A DNA stretch of 64,000 nucleotides, from positions 62,001 to 126,000 of the forward strand of contig NZ_CABVIY010000004.1 of the NCBI RefSeq assembly GCF_902498195.1. Direction: 5' to 3'. The notes below the pieces were generated by a model. The model ran no database searches, was not told the DNA's origin, and saw nothing but the letters and a program-made list of their open reading frames with translations. The DNA comes from Pseudomonas fluorescens. GTDB lineage: Bacteria > Pseudomonadota > Gammaproteobacteria > Pseudomonadales > Pseudomonadaceae. Below are positions 19,129 through 28,746 of this stretch, in pieces (the first letter of the stretch is position 1; every line of letters starts with the position of its first letter). A program made the translations under genes and the position numbers.

Positions 19129-20142
19129 TTGAATTGGCGGCTGTTCGGGATCGTAGTGTTGGCTGGCATCCTCTCTGGCTGCGGTAACGGCGACTCTCTG
19201 GAAACCCTCGGCGGCCCGACCATGGGCAGCACCTGGTCGGTTAAGTACGTCCGCCACGCCGGTCTTCCCGCGCCGGCAGTCGTCCAGGTAGAAGCCGAAA
19301 AGATCCTGGCCGACATCGACCGGCAAATGTCGACCTACCGCAGCGATTCCGATATCGAGCGCTTCAACCAGTTGCCCGCCAACCGTTGTCAGGCAATGCC
19401 CGCGTCGATCCTCCAATTGGTTCGCGTCGGCGAGCAGCTGTCAGTGCAAAGTGACGGTTCCTACGACCTGACGGTGGAGCCGCTGCTCAATCTCTGGGGC
19501 TTCGGCCCGCAGGCCCGCGAAGAAAAAGTCCCGACCGCGCAAGCGCTGGCCGAGGTGCGGCAGCGGGTGGGGCATCGTCAACTGCACATAAAGGGCGATC
19601 AGCTGTGCAAGGAAGCCGCCGTCGAAGTCGACTTCAACAGCATCGCCGCCGGCTATGCGGTCGATCAGATCGCCGCCAGGCTCGAAGCGCTGGGCATTCA
19701 TGATTACCTCGCCGAGGCCACCGGGGAGCTCAAGGCGGCCGGGAAGAAACCCGACGGCTCATCCTGGCGCATTGCCCTGGAAGAACCGCGTGATGACCAG
19801 CAAGTGGCTGAGCGCATCGTCATCGTCGACGGTTACGGCTTGTCCACCTCCGGCGACTACCGCAATTACTTCGAGCAGGATGGGCGACGCTATTCCCACA
19901 CCTTCGATGCCCGAACCGGTGTACCGGTCTCACACACCCTGGCCTCCGTCACGGTGATTCATCCTTCGGCGTTGATGGCCGATGGCTTATCGACCCTGTT
20001 GCTGATCCTGGGACCGGACCGCGGTTTGGAATTCGCAGAAAAGCACGATATCGGCGCATTTTTTGTGATTCGTGCCGATACAGGTTTCGTCACACGCACC
20101 AGTCACGCTTTTGAACGCCTCGGCGGCGGGAAAACCGAGTGA
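19129..20142 (+). CDS. apbE: ApbE-like FAD:protein FMN transferase lipoprotein
   Basis: A 337-residue lipoprotein that attaches FMN covalently to threonines of Nqr/Rnf-type and related flavoproteins in the periplasm. The lipobox ILSGC lies at residues 14-18. Family motifs are GGPTMGSTWSVKY, DIDRQMSTYRSDSDIERFN, the DFNSIAAGYAVDQIA stretch and HTFDARTGVPVSHTLASVTV. The start is a TTG at 19129, placed five bases after GGGAGGGGA. No nqr genes lie between gap and apbE here, although in P. aeruginosa an nqr operon occupies that gap (from memory). Confidence 0.9.
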   Translation: MNWRLFGIVVLAGILSGCGNGDSLETLGGPTMGSTWSVKYVRHAGLPAPAVVQVEAEKILADIDRQMSTYRSDSDIERFNQLPANRCQAMPASILQLVRVGEQLSVQSDGSYDLTVEPLLNLWGFGPQAREEKVPTAQALAEVRQRVGHRQLHIKGDQLCKEAAVEVDFNSIAAGYAVDQIAARLEALGIHDYLAEATGELKAAGKKPDGSSWRIALEEPRDDQQVAERIVIVDGYGLSTSGDYRNYFEQDGRRYSHTFDARTGVPVSHTLASVTVIHPSALMADGLSTLLLILGPDRGLEFAEKHDIGAFFVIRADTGFVTRTSHAFERLGGGKTE

Positions 20143-20349
20143 TCTGGGCGATTCAAACATTGAAAACTGGCGTTGTAGCGCAGGCAAAAGTAGCCTACGA
20201 CGCGACCAAGGGTTAATGTGCGCGGCGTTGACGCTTCTATAGACTGTGTCCGGGTTCTGCACTGGCCCCAAATTGTTCCTTCACGCCACAGATGGGCGTG
20301 ATTTAGCCGCAGGTGCCGATGGCGCCACGGCCTGTTCTGAGGAGTACGC

Positions 20350-21744
20350 ATGGCTGTCTACAACTACGACGTGGTGGTGTTGGGTTCCGGCCCGGCGGGA
20401 GAAGGCGCGGCAATGAACGCCGCCAAAGCAGGGCGCAAGGTGGCGATGGTCGACAGCCGTCGCCAGGTCGGCGGCAACTGCACCCACCTGGGCACCATCC
20501 CGTCCAAGGCACTGCGTCACTCGGTCCGGCAGATCATGCAGTTCAACACCAACCCGATGTTCCGGGCCATTGGTGAGCCGCGCTGGTTCTCGTTCCCGGA
20601 CGTGTTGAAAAGCGCCGAGAAAGTCATCTCCAAGCAAGTCGCTTCGCGTACCGGCTACTACGCCCGCAATCGCGTCGACGTGTTCTTCGGCACCGGCAGC
20701 TTCGCCGACGAGCAAACCATCGAAGTGGTATGCGCCAACGGCGTGGTCGAGAAGCTGGTGGCCAAGCACATCATCATCGCCACCGGTTCGCGTCCGTATC
20801 GTCCGGCCGACATCGATTTCCATCACCCGCGTATCTACGATAGCGACACCATCCTCAGTCTCGGCCACACCCCGCGTAAACTCATCGTTTACGGCGCCGG
20901 CGTGATCGGTTGCGAATACGCCTCGATCTTCAGCGGCCTGGGGGTTCTCGTCGAACTGGTGGACAACCGCGGCCAGTTGCTGAGCTTCCTCGACTCGGAA
21001 ATTTCCCAGGCGCTGAGCTACCACTTCAGCAACAACAACATCACGGTTCGCCACAACGAAGACTATGACCGCGTCGAAGGCGTGGACAACGGCGTGATCC
21101 TGCACCTCAAGTCCGGCAAGAAGATCAAGGCCGACGCCTTGCTCTGGTGCAACGGCCGGACCGGTAACACCGATCAGCTGGGCCTGGAAAACATCGGCGT
21201 GAAGGTCAACGGCCGTGGCCAGATCGAAGTCGACGAGAACTACCGCACCGGCATTCAGAACATCTACGGTGCCGGTGACGTGATCGGCTGGCCGAGCCTG
21301 GCCAGTGCCGCCCACGACCAGGGCCGTTCGGCCGCTGGCAGCATCGTCGACAACGGCAGCTGGCGTTTCGTCAATGACGTACCGACCGGCATCTACACCA
21401 TTCCCGAGATCAGCTCGATCGGCAAGAACGAGCAGGAGCTGACCCAGGCCAAGGTGCCGTACGAAGTGGGCAAGGCGTTCTTCAAGAGCATGGCGCGTGC
21501 GCAGATCGCCGGCGAGCCGCAAGGCATGCTGAAGATCCTGTTCCACCGCGAAACCCTGGAAGTGCTGGGCGTTCACTGCTTCGGTTACCAGGCGTCGGAG
21601 ATCGTGCACATCGGCCAGGCGATCATGAACCAGCCGGGCGAACTCAACACCCTGAAGTACTTCGTCAACACCACGTTCAACTACCCGACCATGGCCGAAG
21701 CCTATCGGGTAGCCGCTTACGACGGCCTCAACCGGCTTTTTTGA
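20350..21744 (+). CDS. sthA: SthA, soluble pyridine nucleotide transhydrogenase
   Basis: A 464-residue FAD flavoprotein that interconverts NADPH and NADH, preventing NADPH excess. The FAD loop [19 protein letters not shown] is N-terminal. The disulfide reductase motif is replaced by [17 protein letters not shown], with the second cysteine a threonine, as expected for transhydrogenases. The nucleotide site is [19 protein letters not shown] and the dimerisation domain is at the C-terminus. GAGGAG precedes the ATG. It stands alone in the region after apbE, matching PA2991 synteny. Confidence 0.97.
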   Translation: MAVYNYDVVVLGSGPAGEGAAMNAAKAGRKVAMVDSRRQVGGNCTHLGTIPSKALRHSVRQIMQFNTNPMFRAIGEPRWFSFPDVLKSAEKVISKQVASRTGYYARNRVDVFFGTGSFADEQTIEVVCANGVVEKLVAKHIIIATGSRPYRPADIDFHHPRIYDSDTILSLGHTPRKLIVYGAGVIGCEYASIFSGLGVLVELVDNRGQLLSFLDSEISQALSYHFSNNNITVRHNEDYDRVEGVDNGVILHLKSGKKIKADALLWCNGRTGNTDQLGLENIGVKVNGRGQIEVDENYRTGIQNIYGAGDVIGWPSLASAAHDQGRSAAGSIVDNGSWRFVNDVPTGIYTIPEISSIGKNEQELTQAKVPYEVGKAFFKSMARAQIAGEPQGMLKILFHRETLEVLGVHCFGYQASEIVHIGQAIMNQPGELNTLKYFVNTTFNYPTMAEAYRVAAYDGLNRLF

Positions 21745-21786
21745 GTGGCTCCGGCCGGTGGCCTGAGCCGGCCGGGGAGACCGATT

Positions 21787-22509
21787 TCAGCAATTCTCGA
21801 GCGTGGCAGTGGCCAAACCGGGAAAGTCTGTAATCAGGCTGTCAACGCCGAAGTCGGCGAGCCTGCGCATCAGCGCAGGTTCGTTGACGGTCCACACCGA
21901 CACATGCAGCCCCTGGCGCTGCGCCTTCTGCAGGCGTTCCGGCGTACACAGGGTCCAGTTCAGCGCCAGAATCTCGCAGCCGTAGCTGGCCGCGACCTTC
22001 AACGGGTCGAGCCAGGCGTATTCGGCCACCAGTCCGCGGGAGACGTCAGGCACCAGGTCCAGCGCGGCTTTCAAGACTTCCCGCGAGCTGGAGGTGATCG
22101 TCACCTTGTCCAGCAGGCCATGGCGTTGCGCCATTTCTCGGATGGCCAGTACGGTGGTCGCGGCGCGAGTGCGTGAAGCGCTTTTGACTTCCAGTTGCCA
22201 GTGCTCGAAATCGCATTGTTCGAACAAGGTTTCAAGCGTCGGGATCGGGCACGGCTTGATCCAGCCCGGTCCACCTTTGCGCGCATCGTAGGTCACCAGA
22301 TCCGCCGCGGTGTGCTCGACCACCTTGCCGCGTCGGTCGGTGGTGCGCTTGAGCGTCGGGTCGTGGATGACCATCAGCTCGCCATCCCTGGACAGGTGCA
22401 GGTCCAGTTCGCAACGGCGCACGCCGTGCTTGAGACATTCCTGAAAACTGGTCAGGGTGTTTTCCGGTGCTTCGCCCTTGGCGCCGCGATGGCCGTAGAT
22501 GAGGGTCAC
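21787..22509 (-). CDS. Glycerophosphodiester phosphodiesterase (GDPD family)
   Basis: A 240-residue cytoplasmic GDPD enzyme hydrolysing glycerophosphodiesters to glycerol-3-phosphate and alcohol. The metal and catalytic residues are in IYGHRGAKGEAPENTL (His-Arg and Glu) and CELDLHLSRDGELMVIHD (Glu-x-Asp and His). QLEVKS supplies another metal-site glutamate, and the C-terminal VWTVNEPALMRRLADFGVDS is typical. No signal peptide, so it is the UgpQ-like intracellular type. It is 14 bases downstream of the PilZ gene on the same strand. Confidence 0.9.
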   Translation of the reverse strand: MTLIYGHRGAKGEAPENTLTSFQECLKHGVRRCELDLHLSRDGELMVIHDPTLKRTTDRRGKVVEHTAADLVTYDARKGGPGWIKPCPIPTLETLFEQCDFEHWQLEVKSASRTRAATTVLAIREMAQRHGLLDKVTITSSSREVLKAALDLVPDVSRGLVAEYAWLDPLKVAASYGCEILALNWTLCTPERLQKAQRQGLHVSVWTVNEPALMRRLADFGVDSLITDFPGLATATLENC

Positions 22510-22523
22510 GGTTCTTCCTTAAA

Positions 22524-23105
22524 TTAATTGCCGGATTCAAGTAGTTCGCGGGCCAGACGTCGTTCCTGGGCCTGCTTTTGCAAGATGTAGCGGGCCAGCA
22601 GTTGGCGCTGGGCATCGGTCGGGTGTTCGAACTCGGTGCCGACGTCATAGCCATCGCCCTTGCGGTCGCAATGGGTGACGCGGGCACGCAGCAGCAGGCC
22701 CAGGGCTTGCGGCATCAGCACCAGCTTGATCGACAGGCGTGACTCGGGGGCAATCGGGGTCGGGTGCTGGAAGTCGATGCCACCCTCGGAAATGATCACT
22801 GGCTGCGGCTCGCCAATCTGCCCGAGCACGGTGATGGCGATCACCTGGCTCAGCAGATCGATGCGTTTGTTCTGGGATTTGAGGAACGCCGCGAGGTTGC
22901 GGTCTCGCTCGCTGATCTGGCGCAACAGGTGCTGCGACTCGAATTCGCTCAGGTGCAATTCACTGAGCAGGTTGAAGAGTGGAGAAGCATCCTGCAACAC
23001 TTCCTGGCCTGCGGCTTCGAGAGCGGACAGGGGCCGAATTTCCAGTGCGATCGTGTCCTCGATACGGTAGTATTCGCGGCGATCTTCTTCATCTAATGTC
23101 GACAT
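22524..23105 (-). CDS. PilZ domain protein
   Basis: A 193-residue cytoplasmic protein. The N-terminal RREYYRIEDTIALEIRPL resembles the YcgR N-domain or PilZ RxxxR opening. The C-terminal half (SEGGIDFQHPTPIAPESRLSI ... VGTEFEHPTDAQRQLLARYIL) is PilZ-like, suggesting cyclic-di-GMP binding. The DxSxxG core is replaced by an SEGGI variant, so ligand affinity is uncertain. It corresponds to PA2989 beside the lol genes and is transcribed divergently from lolC. Confidence 0.75.
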   Translation of the reverse strand: MSTLDEEDRREYYRIEDTIALEIRPLSALEAAGQEVLQDASPLFNLLSELHLSEFESQHLLRQISERDRNLAAFLKSQNKRIDLLSQVIAITVLGQIGEPQPVIISEGGIDFQHPTPIAPESRLSIKLVLMPQALGLLLRARVTHCDRKGDGYDVGTEFEHPTDAQRQLLARYILQKQAQERRLARELLESGN

Positions 23106-23199
23106 GGCGAACCCATGGTAGCGGCGGTGGTCTGAGTGTAAAGCTGGTTATCAACCCCCGCCACAAGGACGTTCCTTTTCCCTCCGAACAAGCCCCGAC

Positions 23200-24450
23200 A
23201 TGTTCAGACCTCTCTTCGTATTTATCGGCACGCGTTATACCCGTGCAAAGCGTCGCAATCATTTTGTGTCTTTCATTTCCCTGACGTCGATGATCGGGCT
23301 CGCCCTTGGCGTGGTCGTGATGATCGTGGTCCTGTCGGTGATGAACGGCTTCGATCATGAGATGCGCACCCGCGTGCTGGGCATGGTGCCCCACGCGACC
23401 ATCGAGGCCGGTGAGCCGATCAGCGATTGGCAAGGCCTGGCCACCAAGGTCAAGCAGAACCCGCAGGTCACGGCCGTGGCGCCGTTCACCCAGATGCAGG
23501 GGTTGCTGACCAACAACGGCAAGGTCTCCAAGGTCCTGCTCAACGCCATCGACCCGGCGCTGGAGCGCCAGGTCTCGATCATCGACAACTTCATGCAGCA
23601 GGGCAAACTCGATGACCTCAAGCCCGGCGAGTTCGGCATCGTCATTGGCGACAAGGCGGCAGCCAAGCTCGGCGCGGCGATCGGCGACAAGCTGACATTC
23701 GTGGCGCCGGAAGTCACCGTGACCCCGGCCGGGATGTTCCCGCGCATGAAGCGCTTCACCGTGGTCGGCATCTTCCATGTCGGCGCCGGCGAGATCGACG
23801 GTTACCTGGGCATCACCAATCTCCAGGACCTGGCGCGGCTGCATCGCTGGAAACCGGATCAGGTCCAGGGCATCCGCCTGAAGTTCGATGACCTGTTCCA
23901 GGCCCCGCGCACCGCGTGGAGCATCGCCCGCGAGCTTGGCGAAGACCATTACTACGCCCGCGACTGGACCCGCACCCACGGCAACCTGTACCAGGCGATC
24001 CGCATGGAAAAAGCCATGATCGGCCTGCTGTTGCTGCTGATCGTCGCCGTCGCCGCCTTCAACATCATTTCCACGCTAGTGATGGTGGTGAACGACAAGA
24101 AGAGCGACATCGCGATCCTGCGTACCCTCGGCGCCACGCCGGGCACGATCATGCGCACGTTCATGGTGCAGGGCACGGTCATCGGCGTGGTTGGAACGGC
24201 CATCGGCGCGGTGGTCGGGATCTTCGCCGCGCTGAACGTCAGTGCCGCGATCTCGGCGCTTGAAGGCCTGATCGGGCACAAGTTCCTCAACGCCGACGTG
24301 TACTTCATCGATTACCTGCCGTCGCAGGTGCAGAGCCAGGACGTGGTGATGGTCTGCTCCGCGGCGTTGGTCCTGAGTTTCCTCGCCACCTTGTATCCAG
24401 CCTGGCGTGCCGCGCGCACCCAGCCTGCGGAGGCGCTACGTTATGAGTGA
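23200..24450 (+). CDS. lolC: LolC, lipoprotein-releasing ABC transporter permease
   Basis: A 416-residue inner-membrane permease of LolCDE, which extracts outer-membrane lipoproteins and passes them to LolA. An N-terminal membrane helix (about 25-48, [18 protein letters not shown]) is followed by a large periplasmic domain. Three C-terminal helices begin at about 268 ([18 protein letters not shown]). The protein ends in the FtsX-type [26 protein letters not shown]. It overlaps lolD by eight bases. Which of the two paralogues here plays the LolC or LolE role is not decidable from sequence by eye. Confidence 0.93.
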   Translation: MFRPLFVFIGTRYTRAKRRNHFVSFISLTSMIGLALGVVVMIVVLSVMNGFDHEMRTRVLGMVPHATIEAGEPISDWQGLATKVKQNPQVTAVAPFTQMQGLLTNNGKVSKVLLNAIDPALERQVSIIDNFMQQGKLDDLKPGEFGIVIGDKAAAKLGAAIGDKLTFVAPEVTVTPAGMFPRMKRFTVVGIFHVGAGEIDGYLGITNLQDLARLHRWKPDQVQGIRLKFDDLFQAPRTAWSIARELGEDHYYARDWTRTHGNLYQAIRMEKAMIGLLLLLIVAVAAFNIISTLVMVVNDKKSDIAILRTLGATPGTIMRTFMVQGTVIGVVGTAIGAVVGIFAALNVSAAISALEGLIGHKFLNADVYFIDYLPSQVQSQDVVMVCSAALVLSFLATLYPAWRAARTQPAEALRYE

Positions 24451-25141
24451 GTCGGGCATGAGTGAAAAAGCAATCTTGAGCTGCCGCAACCTGGGCAAAT
24501 CCTACGAGGAAGGCCCGGAGTCGGTGGAGGTCCTGGCCGGTTTACAGCTGGAGCTGCACCCGGGTGAGCGCGTGGCGATCATCGGCAAGTCGGGTTCGGG
24601 CAAAAGTACCTTGCTCAATCTGCTTGGCGGCCTCGATACGCCGACCAAGGGCAGCGTCTGGCTCGACGGCGAGGAGCTGTCGGCGCTGAGCGAGAAGAAT
24701 CGCGGCCTGCTGCGTAACCGTGCCCTGGGCTTTGTGTATCAGTTCCACCACTTGCTGCCCGAGTTCACCGCACTGGAAAACGTCTGCATGCCGCTGCTGA
24801 TCGGCAAGACCGCGATCCCGGAAGCGCGCAAGCGTGCCACCGCATTGCTGGAACGGGTAGGGCTGGGTCATCGCCTTGAGCACAAGCCATCCGAGTTGTC
24901 CGGTGGTGAGCGCCAGCGCGTGGCCATTGCCCGTGCCCTGGTGAACAATCCGGGCCTGGTGATGCTCGACGAGCCCACGGGCAACCTCGACTCCCACACC
25001 GCCGAAGGTATCCAGGACTTGATGCTGGAGCTCAGCACTTCGATGCGCACGGCGTTCCTGGTCGTAACCCACGACATGAACCTGGCCCGCCAGATGGACC
25101 GCGTCCTGCACCTTCAAGAAGGTTGCCTGACGCCCATCTGA
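24443..25141 (+). CDS. lolD: LolD, lipoprotein-releasing ABC ATPase
   Basis: A 232-residue ABC ATPase. Walker A is [13 protein letters not shown], the Q-loop [17 protein letters not shown] contains the LolD/MacB signature, the ABC signature is [15 protein letters not shown], and Walker B is [12 protein letters not shown]. The ATG at 24443 overlaps the lolC stop codon; a second in-frame ATG at 24458 is also possible and corresponds better to P. aeruginosa LolD. The gene is translationally coupled to lolC and separated from lolE by a terminator-like hairpin. Confidence 0.95.
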   Translation: MSESGMSEKAILSCRNLGKSYEEGPESVEVLAGLQLELHPGERVAIIGKSGSGKSTLLNLLGGLDTPTKGSVWLDGEELSALSEKNRGLLRNRALGFVYQFHHLLPEFTALENVCMPLLIGKTAIPEARKRATALLERVGLGHRLEHKPSELSGGERQRVAIARALVNNPGLVMLDEPTGNLDSHTAEGIQDLMLELSTSMRTAFLVVTHDMNLARQMDRVLHLQEGCLTPI

Positions 25142-25150
25142 CGGGTCGAA

Positions 25151-25188
25151 ACCCGATGCCTGAAAAGGCGTCGGGTCTTTTATTTTTA
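25151..25188 (+). terminator. Terminator-like hairpin between lolD and lolE
   Basis: ACCCGATGCCT pairs with AGGCGTCGGGT (one T-G wobble) around GAAA, followed by CTTTTATTTTTAT. It starts nine bases after the lolD stop and would reduce read-through into lolE. Confidence 0.85.
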
Positions 25189-25204
25189 TACGGTGCCCCC
25201 GCGA

Positions 25205-26449
25205 ATGTTCAGACCGTTATCGATCTTTATCGGCACGCGCTATACCCGCGCCAAGCGCCGCAATCGCTTTGTTTCCTTCATCTCGATGACCTCGATGATC
25301 GGTCTCGCCCTGGGCGTGCTGGCGATGATCGTGGTGTTGTCCGTGATGAACGGCTTCCAGCGCGAAATGAGCTCGCGCATCCTCGGCATGGTCCCGCACG
25401 CGACCATCGTGGGCGTCAATCCCATCGATGACTGGCAGCCGGTGGCGGCGGCCGCCATGAAAAACCCGGAAGTCACGGCCGCGGTGCCGTTTACCGAGAT
25501 GGAAGGCATGCTGTCCTACAAGGGCACGATGCAGCCGATCCAGGTCAGCGGCGTTGATCCGGCGCTGGAAGGCCAGGTGTCGATCGTCGCCAAACACATC
25601 GTCCAGGGTCGGATGGATGCCTTGAAGCCGGGCGAGTTTGGCGTGGTGATCGGTGAAATCACCGCGCGGCGTTTTCGCCTGAATGTCGGCGACAAGATCA
25701 CCCTGATCGTTCCTGAAGTCAGCAACGCGCCGGGCGGCATCACGCCGCGCATGCAGCGCTTGAATGTGGTTGGCGTGTTCAAGGTCGGCGCCGAACTGGA
25801 CGGCTCGATGGCGTTGATCCACGTCGCGGATGCCGCGCAGATGCAGCACTGGGAACCGAATCAGGTGCAGAGCGTGCGCCTGGCAGTCAAGGACCTGTAC
25901 GCCGCGCCGCAGGTGTCGAGCACCATCGCCAGCGGGCTGGGCACGGCCTATCGGGCTGACGACTGGACCCACACCCAGGGCAGCCTGTTCAGCGCGATGA
26001 AGATGGAAAAAACCATGATCGGCTTGCTGTTGCTGATGATCGTTGCCGTTGCGGCGTTCAACATCATCGCGACGTTGATCATGGTGGTGAACGACAAGGG
26101 CGCCGACATCGCGATCCTGCGCACCATCGGCGCCACACCGCGGCAGATCATGGCGATCTTCATGGTCCAGGGCACGGTGATCGGGATCGTCGGCACCTTG
26201 ATTGGTGGCGTGCTGGGCGTGATCGCGGCGCTGAACGTGAGTGAGTTGGTGGGTTGGATCGAGCGAGTCAGTGGCCAGCACATCTTCAGTTCCGACGTGT
26301 ATTTCGTCAGTAACCTGCCGTCCGAGTTGCAGGGTGGCGATGTTGCCTTGATTTGTTCGGCGGGGTTTGTGCTGAGCTTCCTGGCTACCGTCTACCCGGC
26401 TTGGCGTGCGGCGAAGATCGAGCCCGCGCACGCGTTGCGGTATTCGTAA
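25205..26449 (+). CDS. lolE: LolE, lipoprotein-releasing ABC transporter permease
   Basis: A 414-residue paralogue of the permease encoded 2 kb upstream, with the same topology: membrane helix at about 25-48, periplasmic domain, three C-terminal helices, ending AWRAAKIEPAHALRYS. The first 50 residues are nearly identical between the two ([23 protein letters not shown]). The ATG at 25205 is aligned with the lolC start; an alternative ATG or GTG 12 bases upstream gives MPPR. The pair would form the LolC/E heterodimer with LolD. Confidence 0.92.
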   Translation: MFRPLSIFIGTRYTRAKRRNRFVSFISMTSMIGLALGVLAMIVVLSVMNGFQREMSSRILGMVPHATIVGVNPIDDWQPVAAAAMKNPEVTAAVPFTEMEGMLSYKGTMQPIQVSGVDPALEGQVSIVAKHIVQGRMDALKPGEFGVVIGEITARRFRLNVGDKITLIVPEVSNAPGGITPRMQRLNVVGVFKVGAELDGSMALIHVADAAQMQHWEPNQVQSVRLAVKDLYAAPQVSSTIASGLGTAYRADDWTHTQGSLFSAMKMEKTMIGLLLLMIVAVAAFNIIATLIMVVNDKGADIAILRTIGATPRQIMAIFMVQGTVIGIVGTLIGGVLGVIAALNVSELVGWIERVSGQHIFSSDVYFVSNLPSELQGGDVALICSAGFVLSFLATVYPAWRAAKIEPAHALRYS

Positions 26450-26463
26450 AAACGTTACACCGC

Positions 26464-26540
26464 TTTCGCGAGCAAGCCCGCTCCCACACTGGATTTGCGG
26501 TTAATACACATCCAGTGTGGGAGCGGGCTTGCTCGCGAAA
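26464..26540. repeat. REP inverted pair with long perfect arms
   Basis: Arms of 31 bases (TTTCGCGAGCAAGCCCGCTC continuing to ACTGGAT, and the reverse complement) flank a 15-base spacer, much longer identity than the REP core alone. It lies between converging lolE and copS. Confidence 0.93.
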
Positions 26541-26558
26541 AGGCCGGCCCTGCCGGCT

Positions 26559-27908
26559 TCAATCTCCCTTCGGCAACTCGATCACAAACCGCGTCCACCC
26601 ATTCTCCGATTCACAACGAATCTGCCCACCATGGGCGTGAATGATCGACTGTGTAATCGCCAATCCCAGCCCCGCATGCTCGCTACTGCCTTCATGACGC
26701 GCCGGGTCTGCCCGGTAAAAGCGGTCGAACAGGCGTGGCAGCAGCTCTTCGGCAATCCCGTCGCCGCTGTTTTCAACCGTCAGGGTCAACCCTTTGGCCT
26801 GATCAATGATCCTTATCAGAATCGCGCCATCGACCGGGGTGAATCGCAACGCATTGTCCAGCAAGTTCGAAAGCGCCCGCCGCAGCATGCTGCGGTCGCC
26901 TTCGATGTGCGCATTCCCATCGCGACTTAGCGTCACTCGCGCGTCCTCGGCCAACGGTGCAAAAAACTCCAGGAGCACATCCGCTTCCTCCCCCAGCGCC
27001 AGCGGTTCACGCCTGGGCATCAACAGACCGTGCCCGGCTTTCGCCAGGTAAAGCATGTCGTTGACCAGTTGCGCCATCCATTGCAGCTCTTCGAGGTTGC
27101 TGTGCAGGGCTTCGCGATACTCCTCGAGGGCGCGCGGGCGGGTCAGGGTGACCTGGGTGTGGGTCAGCAGGTTGGACAGCGGAGTGCGCAGTTCGTGGGC
27201 AATGTCGGCGGAGAAGGCCGACAACCGTTGAAAGGAGTCGTCGAGGCGCCCGAGCATGGCGTTGAAGTGATGGGCCATTTCCGCCAGCTCCGGCGGCATG
27301 TTTTCTTCGGGCAGGCGTGCGTTGAGCGATTGCGCCGAAACACCCTTGGCGACAGCGCTGATGCGTCGCAACGGCCGCAAGCCGCTGCGGGCTGCCCAGG
27401 CGCCCAATAGCGCGGTGGCCAGGGCGGACAGGCCGACCGTCAGCCAGATCAAGTGCTGCATGCGTTGCAGAAAATGCTGGTGATGCGTGATGTCCAGCAG
27501 CAGGGTCAATTGCGGTGAGCCAGGCGTGTCGGGCAACAGGGGGGCATTGAGGACGCGGTAATCGGTGCCGTCGTTGCTGATCGTTGACAGCCCGGGTGCT
27601 TGCGGAAGTTTGTCCGGCAGGTTCGTTGCGCTGTCATACCAGCGCTGGCCATCGCTGCCGGTGATGCGCAGGGACAGATCGGCTTGCCGGCTCAGTTCAT
27701 CGGCCAGCCTGACCTGGCTGTCGCTCGCTTGAATATCGTGCAGCGCCCGCCGCATGCCAATCAGCTTGGCATCCAGCAGCTGCTGATCGAGTTCAATGAA
27801 GTGCGTTTCACTGGCGCGACTGAACAGTACCCCGGCGAACAACGACACCACCGCCGTACACGCTGCAAACAGCAAGGCCAGGCGAGTGCCCAAGGAGAGT
27901 CGCTGCAT
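26559..27908 (-). CDS. copS: CopS-like heavy-metal sensor histidine kinase
   Basis: A 449-residue membrane kinase. Helices at about 10-30 and 152-172 enclose a periplasmic sensor domain. HAMP (RPLRRISAVAKGVSAQSLNARLP), the HisKA box with His238 in ADIAHELRTPLSN, and HATPase motifs (NLLDNALRFTP, GDGIAEELLPRLFDRFYR, GLGLAITQSIIHAHGG) follow. The ATG overlaps the copR stop (ATGA), implying translational coupling. Gene order copS-copR next to a cupredoxin gene and queF matches PA2810-PA2806 of P. aeruginosa, so copper is the likely signal. Confidence 0.88.
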   Translation of the reverse strand: MQRLSLGTRLALLFAACTAVVSLFAGVLFSRASETHFIELDQQLLDAKLIGMRRALHDIQASDSQVRLADELSRQADLSLRITGSDGQRWYDSATNLPDKLPQAPGLSTISNDGTDYRVLNAPLLPDTPGSPQLTLLLDITHHQHFLQRMQHLIWLTVGLSALATALLGAWAARSGLRPLRRISAVAKGVSAQSLNARLPEENMPPELAEMAHHFNAMLGRLDDSFQRLSAFSADIAHELRTPLSNLLTHTQVTLTRPRALEEYREALHSNLEELQWMAQLVNDMLYLAKAGHGLLMPRREPLALGEEADVLLEFFAPLAEDARVTLSRDGNAHIEGDRSMLRRALSNLLDNALRFTPVDGAILIRIIDQAKGLTLTVENSGDGIAEELLPRLFDRFYRADPARHEGSSEHAGLGLAITQSIIHAHGGQIRCESENGWTRFVIELPKGD

Positions 27909-28588
27909 CAGGCGCGGCGCTCTTCAAGCACATAACCCATGCCGCGCACGGTGTGGATCAGTTTATTGGCGAAATCATCGTCGATCTTCAGTCGCAATCG
28001 GCGGATCGCGACTTCGATGACATTGGTATCGCTGTCGAAATTCATGTCCCAGACCTGCGATGCGATCAGTGACTTGGGCAGCACCTCGCCCTGGCGGCGC
28101 AGGAGCATTTCCAGCAGGGCGAATTCCTTGGCCGTGAGGTCGATGCGCTGGCCGCTGCGCTCCACTCGACGGCGGATCAGGTCAAGGCGCAGGTCCGCCA
28201 GTTGCAGGCAGGTTTCCTGGGGCGCGACACTGCCACGGCGCAACAGGCTGCGCACCCGGGCCAGCAGTTCGGAAAAGGCGAAAGGCTTGACCAGGTAATC
28301 GTCGGCACCGAGTTCGAGGCCGTGAACCCGATCTTCCACGGCATCCCGTGCGGTCAGGAACAGCACCGGCGTGTCCAGGCCCGCGCTGCGTACCGCTTGC
28401 AGAATCTGCCAGCCATCGCGACCGGGCAGCATCACATCGAGGATCAATAGCGCGTATTCGCCACTCAGCGCCAATTGCTGGCCGCTGATGCCATCAGCCA
28501 CCAGCTCGGTATTGAAACCGGCTTCGGCGAGGCCCTGGCGCAGGTAGTGGCCGGTTTTCGGTTGGTCTTCGACGATCAGCAGTTTCAT
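27908..28588 (-). CDS. copR: CopR-like response regulator
   Basis: A 226-residue OmpR-type regulator. The phosphoacceptor is Asp51 in [14 protein letters not shown]; Lys is in [17 protein letters not shown]; the winged helix is at 125-222 ([35 protein letters not shown]). It is divergent from a cupredoxin gene, with a cop-box between them. A second such box lies in front of copA 16 kb away, so this regulator probably controls both loci. Confidence 0.9.
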   Translation of the reverse strand: MKLLIVEDQPKTGHYLRQGLAEAGFNTELVADGISGQQLALSGEYALLILDVMLPGRDGWQILQAVRSAGLDTPVLFLTARDAVEDRVHGLELGADDYLVKPFAFSELLARVRSLLRRGSVAPQETCLQLADLRLDLIRRRVERSGQRIDLTAKEFALLEMLLRRQGEVLPKSLIASQVWDMNFDSDTNVIEVAIRRLRLKIDDDFANKLIHTVRGMGYVLEERRA

Positions 28589-28652
28589 GGGCGACTCGGG
28601 CTTTTTGATGGAACGACAGCTTTATACCGTGGGCGGCGGCGGTGCAGGCCAA

Positions 28653-28681
28653 CCTGACAAAGTTGTAATCTGGCTGTCAGG
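28653..28681. promoter_or_regulatory. CopR box in the copR/cupredoxin intergenic region
   Basis: TGACAAAGTTGTAAT (28655-28669) fits the Pseudomonas cop-box TGACA-N4-TGTNAT. A wider inverted repeat, CCTGACA ... TGTCAGG, spans 28653-28681. Confidence 0.8.
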
Positions 28682-28746
28682 TTGCGGGCAGCGGTGGCAG
28701 TTTAGAGTTTTCCACAGGCTGAACCTTATTTTGTTGGAGTACGACG

